Shown here piece after piece: positions 35,201 through 47,510 of a stretch of DNA of 64,000 bases. The translations under genes and the position numbers were made by a program. Every line of letters starts with the position of its first letter. The stretch's first letter is position 1. The stretch comes from Cyathus striatus. Its lineage: Eukaryota > Basidiomycota > Agaricomycetes > Agaricales > Nidulariaceae. The stretch spans positions 1,612,001-1,676,000 of the forward strand of contig JAOVFP010000012.1 in the NCBI GenBank assembly GCA_025738555.1. Reading direction: 5' to 3'. The notes below the pieces were generated by a model that was not told the DNA's origin, ran no database searches, and saw only the letters and a program-made list of their open reading frames with translations.

Positions 35201-36290
35201 CTTCCGCTATCGGCGGCCCACACCATTCCTCCGCTCACCGGGTCTTCGTACGGACCCAAGTCGGTAGTAAATGGTACAAGGCAAGCAAAGTTCTCAGAGC
35301 TCGCGTTTTTCATACATGGCGCCCGCGTCGTTCGGTTATGCAGGTGATGTTATTATTACGGCACCGAATGTACTTATGTGGTAAGAGTACCCTGGGGGTG
35401 AGATAAGGAAGTGTCATGTAGGAATGGATTGAAACGAGTGCGGGGTTGTGCAATGTGCGTGGTGTGGGGTTGGGATCGAGAGGTTGAAAGAGTTGGGTAG
35501 AGGTTAGTCGAGAGATGAGTAAGTAATTATCAAGTACATTTCCTAGAATAAAAACGAAAAGCTACCACTTCATCCTAGCACTCGGCCGCTATAACCACGA
35601 CATTTGTACAAACTACACCCGCACGCCGTGCGCTTATCCGGATCCAAGCTACTTCTCCACTATCATTGGAGGATTCGACGACACGTTTTCGACTAACACA
35701 AGTCCCCGTTGTCAGTTTAAAACTTGAGTAAAACAAGGTTATTTTGGTCAGGACTCGAGTATCATATCGTACAAGGTCGGGGACTCACATCTGTTCAGAA
35801 TGGAGGGATAAGATAAAGCAAGTCAAGGTTCGTATCACCTTTACAAAAAAAAAACCAGAACAAGCGAGCGAGCGAGCTCAGCCTCACGAACTGGCCCTTT
35901 GGATGAAACACTTGTTGTCTTGGAGGCTCTTGAGCAATCCCTTATCCACGTGCCAAGCGACCCGCAAAAGGCAAGTTCCCGATGGAATCTTCTCGGCACG
36001 CTTTCCGCATTTCCGGCAGCGGCAGTAAAGGTAAGGGGAGGTTACATAATCGGACGTGGTAAGTAAATTGCGGATACACTTATAAATAGCAAAATACGGA
36101 GTATTCGGCCAAGAAATCTTGTGTATTTCCCTTTCTCTCCGCTCCATATCTTCTAGTCCTTGCTTTGCTTGGACATCCCTTTTCGTGGACGACAACGACA
36201 ACGACGACGACGACATTCGTTACGCTTACGATTACTCTGACTGCTTATTCAAAGGAATAGGTCTGATTATTATTTTTACACCACGACGTC
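32259..36290. other. Long intergenic region without a supported gene
   Basis: Holds a set of diverged tandem repeats (33249-33843) and several short frames on both strands. The best of these, minus-strand 34411-34677 (88 codons) and 35113-35313 (66 codons, GGGEGWRWDVEEGILV), have no recognisable domain. A TATA-like GCTATAAATACC is at about 34828. Upstream sequence of the antiporter lies at the right end. Confidence 0.4.
33249..33843. repeat. Diverged tandem repeats
   Basis: Copy A (33249-33313) and copy B (33362-33422) share CTCGGCATGTTCA, then GTTCAGGCGGGG and GATTACTTACATTTAATCAT. A third, weaker copy begins at about 33652. A second shared block, AAATGAAGTGATGCGTGGAG, occurs at about 33517 and 33807, so the larger unit is near 290 bp. 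Confidence 0.7.
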
Positions 36291-39200
36291 ATGACGAGAT
36301 TTCACCCTGTGTGTGCTCCCCTCTCTCCCCCCCTCTACGATGAGCTAGGACTAATGGAATGTAGTTTGACGTGACCATTCCGCATATTATCTATGCCTGC
36401 CTGGGGGCATTTGTCGTCCTCGTACGTTACCCCTATTCTCTGCGATAGGACTCAGGAGAAGACTAATGCGCTTATCTAGTTCGGGATGTTTTCGCTATTT
36501 CTACGTTCTCGAGTGCGTGTTTATGTGGTTCTATAATATGAAGAGGACTAACGAGGAGTAGTTGTATATTGGTGAAGCGTGTTGGGCGTTTCTATTCGGT
36601 GTCATCATAGGTACGTTTACTCCCAGCCAAGACTTGATAGCGGAGTGGTGTAGTACTTGGCTTCTTCTACCGCCCTTCTCCCGCTTTACACTCACCACTC
36701 CCCATACTCCCCTATCATGCCCGCTCCTACCTATACTAACAATGCATAGGACCCAATTGCGCCAACATATTCAACCCACGCGCATGGGGCGACGAATCAG
36801 ACGAAGTGACAAACACCATCACGCTCGAAGTGACCCGTGTGGTGCTTGCCATAGGTGTATTTGCCATCGGCGTTGAATTGCCCAAGGCGTACATGAAGAA
36901 ACATTGGAGGAGCTTGTTATTTTTGTTAGGGCCTGTTATGACTTGGGTGAGTAGTTTCTTTCGTGATAGGAGGAGGAGGGTGATTGGACGGTGCTGCGAG
37001 GACAGTGGAATAGACGCTGTGCTTCTTTTGTTCCTCGATCGAAGGCGGTGACGTATCGCTGCAGGTGGTTGGTTGGCTGTTTGCCTTGCGGATGCCTTAT
37101 TTTCATTCATTCTACTCTGTGTTCTGCTCATCGCCTCGGCTGGGTACCGGGTATCGCTTATCGCGCCCACTGCTTACCACCACCAACCACACAACCACCG
37201 CTCTCCATTCCACTCCATCACCTTATCCTCATAACCCCATGCATCTCAACATTCATACCTTTCTCTTCACCGCATACTAACACCCCTCGCAACAGGGCTG
37301 GTTCGTCTCAGCAGGGCTCATCTACGCCCTCATACCTGGCCTCAACTTTCTCTCCAGCCTCGCTGTAGCTGCCTGTCTTACTCCTACGGACCCCATTCTC
37401 GCAGCAGCTGTCGTAGGCGGAAAATGGGCAGACAAACACGTCCCTGCACATTTGCGCCATCTCCTTGCAGCTGAAAGTGGCTGCAACGACGGCGCTGCCT
37501 TTCCGTTTCTGTTCATTGCGCTGTATTTGACGCTGGATAAGGATACCGGTGGCGCTATTAAAGACTGGTTTTTGCTTTTATGGCTTTGTATGTTCTCTTT
37601 TTTACTTTAAGAGAAGGAGGGGCTGATAAGTGTATAGATCAAGTCGTAGTGGGAATCGTCATCGGCTCAATTCTAGGCTTCTCATTCCGCCACCTCATGA
37701 AATTCTGCACGCGGCGCGACCTTATCGACCGACACTCCTACGTAGCACAATACGTCTCGTTGGCAGTGATGACCATCGGCGTATGTACCCTCCTCGGCTC
37801 AGACGATCTCCTCGCTGCCTTTGCATGCGGGACCGCATTCGCCTGGGACGGATTCTTCAATCGCCAAACGGAAGAATCAGTCTTCTCATCCGTTATTGAT
37901 CTGTTGTTCAATATCGCTGCGTTTATCTTTGTCGGCGCGTGGATGCCTTTTGACAAGTTCCAGGATGCGGCGTTGACGCTTAGTGTTTGGAGACTGATTG
38001 TTATTGCTATTCTGGTATTGCTTTTGAGGAGGTTGCCCGTGATGATTGCGCTGTATAGGTGGATTCCGGATGTGAAGACGTTTAGGGAGGCTGTGTTTAG
38101 TGGGCATTTTGGGCCTATTGGTGTTGGTGCGTTTCTCTCTCTTTCTTTTGCGGGGCGATGTTGATGTATTATGTAGGAGCGGTGTTCATATCGACACTCG
38201 CAGGCGAAGTAATTCATAAATCAGGACAATCAGCAACGAACCAGCAAACTGAACTGCTGGAAAACACGATTCAGCCAATCGTAGCATTCATGGTTCTGTG
38301 CTCCATCATCGTCCACGGACTTTCTATCCCATCATTCTCACTCGGCAGGCGCGTGCACTCTGTATCGCGTACATGGTCCCGCAGGGAAGTGTCCCTCGTA
38401 GACGGGCAACCTGAGTGGGCGAATCAGACGCGCAGGGTGACGAGGGCCGAGGATGTCGTTGTTAATAGGGATAGTGGGTTTGATGGTGAGAAGGTTGAAC
38501 GGCTGGGGAGTGAAGCTGAAGAGAAGACGCCTGTGTCGGAAAGTAGTGATGAGACGAGGGTTGCTGCTCTTGCTCATGCCCATGGGGAACGCAGGGGGAA
38601 TAGGGAGGATGCAAGGGAGGAGAATTTGCCAGATGGGGAAGAGGGGGATGTGCTACAGGAGTGGTATGAGGGTCATCATAAGATTACCGAGAGGAGACGG
38701 GGGCCTGGTGAAGATGTGCGCTTTTTATTATTTCTTCCTTTACTTTTGGAAGTGCTGATTGTATATCTTAGGTTGAGGTTATTGTTACCTCTCTTGTTGA
38801 TGGCGAATGTCCACCTCGAGATGAAGAAGAAGGCGGTGGAGGTCCGCTGGCTGGGGAACGCGAGAAATGGAGGAACGCGGCTCATCATGCCCAGGATGAC
38901 ATTCGGCATGGGGCGCAGCTTGCGGAAGGGCGGCTTGCGCACGCGGAGAAGAAGGCTAAAAATGCGTTTAGTCCCAGTCCTGTCCGCCCTGTTCCTGTGT
39001 CCAGAGGGTCCAGAGAGGGCAGGGAGACGCCTAGCGCCGTCGTAAGCGACGATGGAGAAGAGGGCTGGGCGTCCGAGGGGAGTAGTGGCGGTGAACCGTC
39101 CTCTTCGCATCTTCCACAGACTAGGAAACCGAGGCAATTTGAAGTTCACGCGCCGAGGAGGAAGAATTCATCGAGAAGAGGATCGATTTCAAGTTATCTG

Positions 39201-39752
39201 AGGGAGGGGGAGGAGGATAGTTCGAGAGGGAGGGCTGAGGGTGCGAGTGTTGTACTTGGGCCGAGTTTTAGGAGGGCTTCGAGGGCTTCTACTGCTGGGA
39301 CTGCTGGTACCGCCGCTGGTGCTGCGTATCCGTATCCGTATCAGAGTAGGGCGGGAAGAAGTTCGAGGCCTGGGACGAGTGATAGTTTGCGTCCTCCGCA
39401 TATTAGGGTTGAGAGTTTGAGGGGGTCTAGGGTTAATGTGGGGCGGGAGGCTTCGCCTGCTCGCTCGGTTAGGTTTGCCGATGAGGGGAGGGGGAGTAGA
39501 GGGAGTGTTGAGAGGGGTAGTGGGAGCGGGGATTATCGAGCGACGGGGGCGGCGGTGCCTCCGCCCCCTCAGGTGTTGCAGACTATCTTTTCGCCGGGTG
39601 TGGAGGGTGTGGATAGTTATGTTTCTGATAGTCCTGTGGAAGAGCAGGAGCGGGAAAGGGAGAGGATTGTTGGTACGAGGCCACTGGGAGATACTCCGAG
39701 TGCGTCGAGGAGTGGGACGGGGAGTACGAGTGTGGGGGAAGGTAAAACGTAA
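36291..39752 (+). CDS. Plasma-membrane Na+(K+)/H+ antiporter (fungal NHA1-like, CPA family), 884 residues, nine exons
   Basis: Exports Na+ or K+ in exchange for protons. Exons 36291-36308, 36365-36421, 36480-36512, 36562-36610, 36750-36946, 37296-37587, 37638-38126, 38177-38715 and 38772-39752 join in phase to 885 codons including the stop. The membrane domain (about residues 1-440) contains family text in order: FDVTIPHIIYACLGAF, LYIGEACWAFLFGVIIGP, TLEVTRVVLAIGVFAIGVELP, CLTPTDPILAAAVVGGKWAD, HLLAAESGCNDGAAFPF (the ion-binding Asp region), FACGTAFAWDGFF and HFGPIGVGAVFISTLA. A long hydrophilic tail rich in Ser, Arg and Glu follows (about 440 residues), as in yeast relatives, where it serves regulation. 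The first exon is only six codons; its ATG is the least certain point. Intron 5 (349 nt) is far longer than the others. Confidence 0.87.
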
Positions 39753-40863
39753 GGAGCTGGATTATTTTGCTCCGTCTTTTTTCGTTTGGTTATTTTATTG
39801 GATTGCCGATTTCTTTTTTAACTTTTGATATTTTTTTAAAATGTAATTTGTCGGGTACATGGTTACTACTCTGTTTTATACAATGAATTTGGAATGTTGA
39901 TGTAGTGGGATATATAAATAAGATGTCGAGGAGGTACTTGCATTATAACCCCATACCTACTTGATGGATGCACTGCTTCAAATACCGGTCTTAAGTATGG
40001 AAGATATATACCTCAGGGGCAACTTTAACTGCAATCAGGAATCAGCAACCCGCGGAAACGCGGGTACGTCGTACGGTCGTATTTCGGCCGACCCAGGGTG
40101 TTACCATTTCCCAAATCTTGTTTTAATATAGATATCGGTATGAGTTGACGCCCGGTACAGCAGTAAACGGGAATGAGGTGACGGCCCACGGCCGGTAAGC
40201 TTTCTAGTGTCAGTCGTTTTCCGTGCGCGATGTCAATCATTTCAAGGACGCAAGTAAGTCTCAAGGCCTTTGCTATCTGCGAGTAAGTACAAGTCGTCGA
40301 TCGTACATTTATCTTGTTTTTGGTAAATTTGGCCCTTGGGTGAGTTGAGTGCGGGGTATTTATCGTGGGAATTGGCGAGTAGCGGCTGGATCTTTTTCTC
40401 TGCTGTTATACTTCGACATCCATGTTGGACTTCCCCCTAACTCTAAGTAATAGGGAGGATTGACTTCAATGGTCGGATAAAGCGTTTAGGAAGGCTATAC
40501 TTATTCCACCTAGGTCGGATACACCAGTTCCGAATGGATCTCAACGGACGCATCCTCCGCCCATTGTACCTCTGCAAGAGCGCTGAAAGGCAAGTTTCAT
40601 CACCTTGTTCAGTTCATTTTACTAATTCGCATACTACTCATCAGCTGCCTCATCAGTTATGTACGTATGTAAGGAGTACGCACGCCCCGCCCGGACGTCT
40701 CCATCGTGTCATGCCATTGGCCTTTCCTCCGATTGCAGGTTAGCTTCAGATCGCTGCAGGTTTCAAAGCTGTCCGTCCGCTTCTTAAAATAGACATGCTT
40801 CTTCAGTAAAGCCCCGTATATAGCCTGAGGTGATTTCATCGGTTCTTCGATTCATTAGATACC
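39753..40863. other. Intergenic region and promoter side of the adenylate-forming reductase
   Basis: No gene seen. The last 50 bases hold a TATA-like motif. Nothing else recognised. Confidence 0.4.
40817..40822 (+). promoter_or_regulatory. Possible TATA box
   Basis: TATATA, 42-47 bases before the ATG at 40864. The distance fits a short 5' leader. No experimental support. Confidence 0.35.
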
Positions 40864-43800
40864 ATGTCCCCCGCTCTTACCACCCCACCCTTTGTTCGTC
40901 CCCACCTTAACCATAGTTATGGGAAACACGATCCAGAGGGCGTCAACACCCTCCCCGAGCTCGTCGAGTTTGCTGCGAAACATAACCCCAATCATATTTA
41001 TGGCCTTCAGTTTAGAGCTGGAGAAGGCTCCGTCCCTCGTGAAATTACGCAACGCCAGTTTCGGGTTGCGATGTTGGCTGCGTCGGCTTGGTTAGTTAAC
41101 AATGGGTGTACCCAGATACGTCCCACCCGTGAACAGAAAAATGCCCCAGTCGGTATCTTCTTGAACAGCGATGTCAGTACTCTAGTCTATATGGCTGCTT
41201 TGCAGCGTCTTGGTACACCTGTAAGTCTCACACTTTGTGATTGCGATGCTTTCTGACGTGGTACAAAGGTTCTTCAACTATCTGCACGATTGACTCCAGC
41301 TGCACTGGCGCACGTCCTCGTTAATTCCGGTGCGGGATGCGTGTTGGTCGGATCTCAATTACGGATCGCCGGGACTAAAGCGCAAGAGCTTCTTCGAAGC
41401 CAAGGTCATACGACAACAAAGTTCCAGGATGCTTTGGACACCGATGCGCTGTTTGATCTGGAGCTCCCGGCCGAGGTTCCTCCCGCTTATGCCCATCATC
41501 GTGTAGAAGACCTCGACTCTCTGATTATGCACTCGTCTGGTTCTGCCAGCAGTTATCCAAAGCTATTCTATCACTCTGTCACATACCTCCTCGTCCAAGC
41601 TTCGGCTTATAACTTCCCCAAGCAGACTGAACCATTCAGTTTCTGCGTTTCGGGTCTGCCTTTGTATCACGTGGGTGGATTGTACTTATACTGATGTATT
41701 CATCTGACGCGATTTCAGGGATTCGGATTGATACCTCCCTTATTGGGGTTATCGCTTGGAATGCCGATTGCCTTGCCCCCTGCTTCCGTCATTCCAACAG
41801 CGAAAACGATCTATAACCTGATCGTGTCAACCAATGCTCGTTATGTGATGTTAGTGCCTTCCATCGTGGAAGACATGTTCCGCTTGAACAATCCTTCGGT
41901 GTTGGAAGTCTTGCGAAGCCTTGAGTTGTTGGGTGTCGGCGGTGCACCTATGAAAGATTCAGTGGCCCAAGAGATTATTGAGGCTGGAGTTAACCTCGTG
42001 AACCATTGCGGTACGTTTGTTACATTTGTTCTTGAATTTTAAGCTCATGATTATATCAGGGGCTACCGAGATCGGAGCGTTCACTTTCGTCGAAAGAAAG
42101 CCAGAAGGATACGAGTGGCCGTATATTAATCTTCGACAGGACACCGATATTAGCCTTATTCCACTCGACGAAGAGAAAAGCACAGCCAAGTTGGTCGGGC
42201 GTGCGCCAGGTTGGACTACGTACCATACCCTCCAGGACGTCATAGTAGTTAACCCAAAGAATAAGCATCAGTTCAAGTTTATGGGCCGTTCGGACGACGT
42301 TATTGTTCTCGCTACTGGAGAGAAAGTGCAGCCTGCCTCGCTCGAGAGAGTTATGACTGACCATCCTCGCATTAGCAACGCTATTGCATTCGGAGAAAGT
42401 CAGTTCTGCTTGGGACTCCTTCTCGAGATTTTCTCAGCTGACAGTGGAGACGACGTTGTTGATACTGAGGCTTTACTTACCGAGCTGGAGCCATACTTGG
42501 AGCGCGGAAACCAGCTTGTGGGCAACCATGGTAAAGTAACTCGGGATATGATTATATTCACGCAAAGTGCGAAGCCTATCTCCCGAACGGCAAAGGGCAA
42601 TGTTGCGAGGAATGCTACGTACATCGCTTTCGCAAAGGAGATTGCAGAGTGTTATCAGAGGTCCGAGTCCTCCGTTTCCGGTGCACTTCCCCTTCCCCAC
42701 TTCGAGATTAAGAACGGCGATGTTCTTAAACGGTCCCTTAGAGGCCACGTCGCAACGGCTATGAATCTCCCGGAACCTCTTCCCTTCGGAGACGATAAAG
42801 ACTTCTTCGAGTACGGAATGGACAGTCTGCAGGCTACCCGCTTGCGTCGGGCTTTCTTGAACAGTCTGAAGGTTACGAAAGACTTGCCATATCCGATTGA
42901 GACTCTCGACCCCGAATTTTGCTTCGAGAACTCGTCGGTTAACAAACTATTCCATTCCATTTCACATCTCATGGTCCATGGTGATAATAAGGAAGTTGTC
43001 GATCCTGAAGAACAGCGTATCTCGGCGATGCACCGTATGGTGGAGCATTACTCTCAGGAGTTGAACACTGTCTTCGACCATTTGGTATCGGAATCGAGCA
43101 AAGCGAACGGCGTGCACCAGAAGCAGGCATCTGGGGACATTGTTATTTTAACTGGATCTACTGGAAGCATGGGATGCTTCGTTCTTGCGAATCTGGTTAA
43201 GAATCCTGCTATCTCGAAGGTTATCTGCTTTAATCGCCCCTCTCCTGATATTCGGCAACGTCAGGAGTCACTCTGTAAACGTAGAGGGTCTGTTATATCC
43301 GATTGGGAGAAAGTCGTGTTCTACGAGGTGGACTTGAGTCAAGTTAACTTTGGATTGGACAAGGCGCAGTATGAAGAGGTGTGTAGTCCACGCTGATGCA
43401 GAGCACCTATTACGTTACTGACGTTCATATAGCTCTATCAAGCTAGCCGCATCATACACACTGCCTGGCCGGTCAATTTCAGTAGGAACCTTTCTTCTTT
43501 AGAGGCGCATGTTAAAGGAGTCGTGAACCTTATTCGACTCTCCTTGTCAAGCGGAGTATCTCGAGGACACCCAACAAGGCTCACTTTTGTCTCTACGATC
43601 GCCGTGGTCGGACGTTATTCTGCTCAGCATCCAGGCCAGCCCATTCCCGAGAAAGACATCGACGCTTCTTCCAATTTGCCTATGGGGTACGCGGAATCTA
43701 AATGGGTCTGTGAGAGACTCGTGGCTTTCGCATCTGAGAAATCGAAATCACACCCTTCTTTCCCTGTACCGTTTGAAGGCACAAGTGTCCGTGTTGGCCA

Positions 43801-44368
43801 GCTGAGTGGATCTGAAGCTACAGGCTCATGGACGGAAGATGAGCATATTCCCATGATATTCCGAACATCCTCTGCTTTGAAATCTCTTCCAGAGGTCGAC
43901 GGTGTAAGTGATATCTTTTCTACTGATGAATAATTTTATTTATCACGAATTTAGACTCTCTCTTGGATACCGTCGAATGTTGCTGCAGACACGATGGTGG
44001 ATATTACTTTTGCTGACAAGCTCAAACCGTTTTACCATCTCGAAAACCCACGTCGCCAGTCGTGGTCTGATGTTCTCCATGTGTTCTCAAAGTTAACAGG
44101 ACCTCCAGGTGAACCACTGCCTATTGTACCTTTCCCGGAGTGGATGCGCCTCATTTCAACACTTGGCGATGATGTCGAGAAGAATCCTGCTTTGAAAATT
44201 ATGGGCTTCTTAGAGCTCGAATTCCTTACGATGGCGAAAGGCGACGTGGTTTTGGACGTATCGAATACCCTTACGGATTCGAAGTCGCTGAGGGAGGTAG
44301 GACCTTTAGATGAAAGTCATTTCAAGAAGTACTTAGAGTACTGGAATTTATATGTTAGTAGCACGTAG
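40864..44368 (+). CDS. Adenylate-forming reductase (NRPS-like; adenylation-thiolation-reductase), 1084 residues
   Basis: A basidiomycete-type single-module enzyme that activates a carboxylic or amino acid with ATP, loads it on a phosphopantetheine arm and releases it as aldehyde or alcohol with NADPH. Six exons (40864-41220, 41269-41670, 41719-42010, 42060-43378, 43433-43903, 43955-44368) join exactly to 1085 codons including the stop. Adenylation: IMHSSGSASSYPK (A3, near residue 206), NHCGATEIGAF (A5), KFMGRSDDVIVLATGEK (A8) and the Lys of PISRTAKGNV (A10). Thiolation: FFEYGMDSLQATRLRR, with the carrier Ser near residue 606. Reductase: nucleotide loop ILTGSTGSMG (about 714-723) and YAESKWVCERL, the Tyr-x3-Lys pair (about 876-880). 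All key residues are present, so the enzyme is probably active. L-aminoadipate reductase is a distant relative, but this architecture and length fit the secondary-metabolism or aldehyde-forming clades. Substrate unknown. No other biosynthetic gene lies next to it. Confidence 0.92.
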
Positions 44369-44465
44369 ACCATTGCATTGTATATACATAGATATTAGAA
44401 TTATGTACTTGACAATAACGTACTTTTCTCTCTTTGCATCTTTGACGGCGTCAGTGTCATTAATT

Positions 44466-44489
44466 CCCACTACCTTTTAAGGTAGTGGG
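44466..44489. repeat. 24-bp near-perfect palindrome next to the hAT-3 target site
   Basis: CCCACTACCTT, two central bases, then AAGGTAGTGGG. It lies about 97 bases after the reductase stop codon and overlaps the start of the 8-bp target duplication of hAT-3. It could form a hairpin in the 3' untranslated region. Confidence 0.7.
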
Positions 44490-44782
44490 TTTTAGTGTTG
44501 CCGCGGTTCGACTCGAAAACCGCGAACCGTACAAGTGGAACCGAAAAAGTCGAGTCGAGTCGACATTGTTGACTTCCGGTTCTCACGACTCAACTTCCCG
44601 AAGAGGTCGACTCAAAGTCGACTTAGTCAGTTTAAGTCGCATAAAAAGTCTCATATATCAGCATTCCAATGCGGTCTGCCCCGTACACGGCATAGTATTC
44701 TGTGTATCAAGTCAATATAGCACACCTAATTGAGGGATAATTTCTACACAACCTTCGTATTAATTATGATATTTTATGAATA

Positions 44783-47510
44783 CAGTCGAACCTCTGTTAG
44801 CACATACCTCTATTAAGCCATAAACTGTTACAACCCATAGAATTTTTCATCCACCAAGTTGGTTTGCAGAAGAAAATGGTCTGTAACCCATATATCATTG
44901 ATACCCCATAACCCATGACTTTTGTGAGGGTTCATAACCCATATATACATCCAAGAAAGGAAATATTGCTCACCCGGCGCGCTCAAGCTGTAACAAGTTA
45001 CAGGAATGCTTGAAACATTCCCCTTGTTTTAACCCTTATTTTATATCATTTTTCCGATTTATTTGGTGTCAGGAATGTATAGGTGGTTGCTACCTGTTAC
45101 GTAGCTAATTTTTTGTATTTAACTGCACCTCAGTGAACTCCTGTAGTTCAACTACGCTGTACTATTCTCATATCATTCTTAACATGAAAACACCTCTTGA
45201 AACACTGAAGGCTGGGCTAGCAGAGGCCAAGCGACACATTAAAGAGAAGCATGATGCACTTCTCGTGCGCCTCATGCATAGTGAAAAGATATCAGAAGAG
45301 GACGAAGCTTGGCTTGATCACGGTGATGGCAACCTTGCTGAGGAGACAGTGATTGTTGATGATTTGGACCATGCATCAGACTATGAATGAGGGCTATCAC
45401 GTCTCAATTCACAACAGAAATCATTGGTAGAGAAGCTCAGGGACTTAGGAAAGAATATCACTGGCAGTTCCATTCCAGGAAGGAAGAGAAAGAATAGTGG
45501 TATGTATCTCAGATTATCCTGTATCTTTCCTATTGCTCACAAAATATGTAGGACCCAATGGTCCAACACGTACACCTACAAGGCCTCAAGTTAAATCGAA
45601 AACTTCTCTGAAAACGGCCTCAATTAAAAAGGAGATTGCAACGCTTGCACAGCGAATTGAGATCCTTGATTGGCACCATCAGAGCACAAGCAAAAATCAG
45701 GTCAAAACTGCGGCACACTGGGACAAGATTTATCCAACTCTGATGCTAAAACAACCAACAATTTCATCCTGGCTGAAGCATGAGGTGGAGTGGAGGCAGA
45801 AGTGGGCTGATGCGCAAGCCAAGGGTCAAGCTGGCACAAGGAAGCGGGCTAAGCAGACAGAATTTCCACAGGTGAATGACATGCTTGAGCTATGGATTGC
45901 GAAAGCAATGGAGGATGGTGTTCCTCTTACAGGCGAGGCCATTAAACAGAAGTGGACCCATTTCGCTGATTTGGCAAAGATCCCAGAAGCTGAGCGGCTG
46001 AGTTTAAGTGGTGGCTGGCTTGCTGCAGTAAAACGTCGATGTGGACTAAAGGAATTTAAGAAACATGGTGAGGCTGCATCAGCAAATGATACGGACATTG
46101 CAACCGAAGTGGAACGTGTCCACCAAATCATTGCATGATATAATTATCCTTTGAAGGATATCTTCAACATGGACGAAACCGGCCTTTTCTATGTGTAAGT
46201 ACAGTGTAGTATCCATTAAAAAACTAGTTTAACTCAAAGCGATACTACAATAGAATGGCACCTGACCGCGGACTCATGACCCATCCAAAGAAGGGCGTCA
46301 AAGGAAATAAGACTCGGATTACATATGCATTAACAGCGAATGCAGATGGTAGTGAGAAGCTGCCACCCTTCATTATTGGAAAGGCAGATCGCCCTCGTGC
46401 ATTTGAAAGGAAATCGGGAGCACAGCTCGGGTTTTATTACCAAAATAACGCGAAGGCCTGGATGACCACAGTTCTGTATCAGGAATGGATTTTAGAATGG
46501 GATAAGAAGCTGCATAGGGAAGGGCGACACATACTTTTGCTTCAGGACAACTTCAGTGCCCATTCACCACCGGACAACCTCACAAATATTAAAGTCGAGA
46601 ACTTTTTCCGAACCTCACAGCACACGTGCAGCCCAATGATGCCGGTATCATTCATTGCTTCAAAGCCCATTATTGAGCAAAGTTTATCCAGCGTGCTATC
46701 GACCGATATGACTCAGGTATTACCCCTGCAAAAATATACAACATAGATCAGCTTGAAGCCATGCATATCGCCAGTGCTGCCTGGAGTGAAGTTGATACAA
46801 CCACAATAAGAAACTGTTGGCAGAAGACCCAAATTTTACCGGACTCACTTCTAGTTAACAATTCCCCTGCAGCTTCCCCTTATTCCTATCGATGCACTCT
46901 TGAACTCAACTGATCCCTACTACAAATCACCAGCTGAATCCGAGCTCTCTTCGGCACTAAATGACCTTGTATCAACAGGTGCACTCCAGAAGTGTAACAA
47001 GATGTGTATCGAAGAACTTTGCAACCCCATTGCTGAACAGGAGCACATGTCGCGAGAAACAACTGATGATGATATCTTTAAGGCTGTCATGGCGATGCAA
47101 AATGGAGAGCAGATGCGGGAGATGAATGGTGGGGACGATGGGGAAGAGGAAGCTGCTGAGGAAGCTGAAGTTAGACCCACTCGTCAAGAAGCACTGGCAG
47201 CATCACTCACTCTTAGAAAGTACCTTGCAGATAATGCTGAGCCATACACTAGGCAGCTTGAGCATCAACTTGCAAGTTTCGGATGTGAGGCACACCTTGA
47301 GGAGTTGTGGAGTATGGTGCCCACAACTATTATGCAGTACTTCTCGTGTTCATAGGCTTACAAATTATATTACGTAATTGGTCATGTAACCTAAAGATGT
47401 ATTACGTAATCTAAGGTGCCAATAAGGCGCTGTCGCAGCAGCCCATAGCCCATTATAACCCATAGATTTATTCATCCACCGACCCCTATGGGTTATTAGA
47501 GGTTCGACTG
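44783..47510 (+). mobile_element. Pogo/Tigger-like Tc1-mariner element nested in hAT-3
   Basis: Starts CAGTCGAACCTCTGTTAG and ends TAATAGAGGTTCGACTG-like in complement, flanked by TA on both sides (44781-44782, 47511-47512). Tc1/mariner elements duplicate TA, and CAGTCGAACCTCT is typical of pogo-like ends. Repeats of TAACCCATA lie inside both ends. It encodes the broken transposase below. Confidence 0.9.
45184..47355 (+). pseudogene. Pogo-type transposase (CENP-B HTH and DDE domain), inactivated
   Basis: N-terminus MKTPLETLKAGLAEAKRHI, then after a GT-AG intron (about 45499-45551) a CENP-B-like helix-turn-helix pair: IKKEIATLAQRIEIL...ISSWLKHEVEWR and VNDMLELWIAKAMEDGVPLTGEAIKQKW. The catalytic domain starts at FNMDETGLFY (first Asp), followed by PDRGLMTHPKKGVKGNKTRIT and LLQDNFSAH (second Asp). 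The third acid, expected in AHVQPNDAG, is in a shifted frame after a T-run near 46602. Stops: TGA at 45388, 46135 and about 46672. A further frameshift occurs near 46880, after which an acidic C-terminus ends at 47355. All catalytic motifs can still be read, but no functional protein can be made. Confidence 0.85.

Noticed and set aside
38158..39152. Long plus- and minus-strand frames overlapping the antiporter tail
   Set aside because: They are shadows of a GC-rich, low-complexity coding region; the spliced antiporter frame accounts for it.
5123..44368. Secondary-metabolite gene cluster (reductase, transporter, adenylate-forming reductase)
   Set aside because: The genes are 10-25 kb apart, separated by transposons and unrelated genes, and no tailoring enzymes are present.
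45184..47355. Intact domesticated CENP-B-like gene
   Set aside because: Three TGA codons and two frameshifts within recognisable transposase text, inside pogo terminal repeats.
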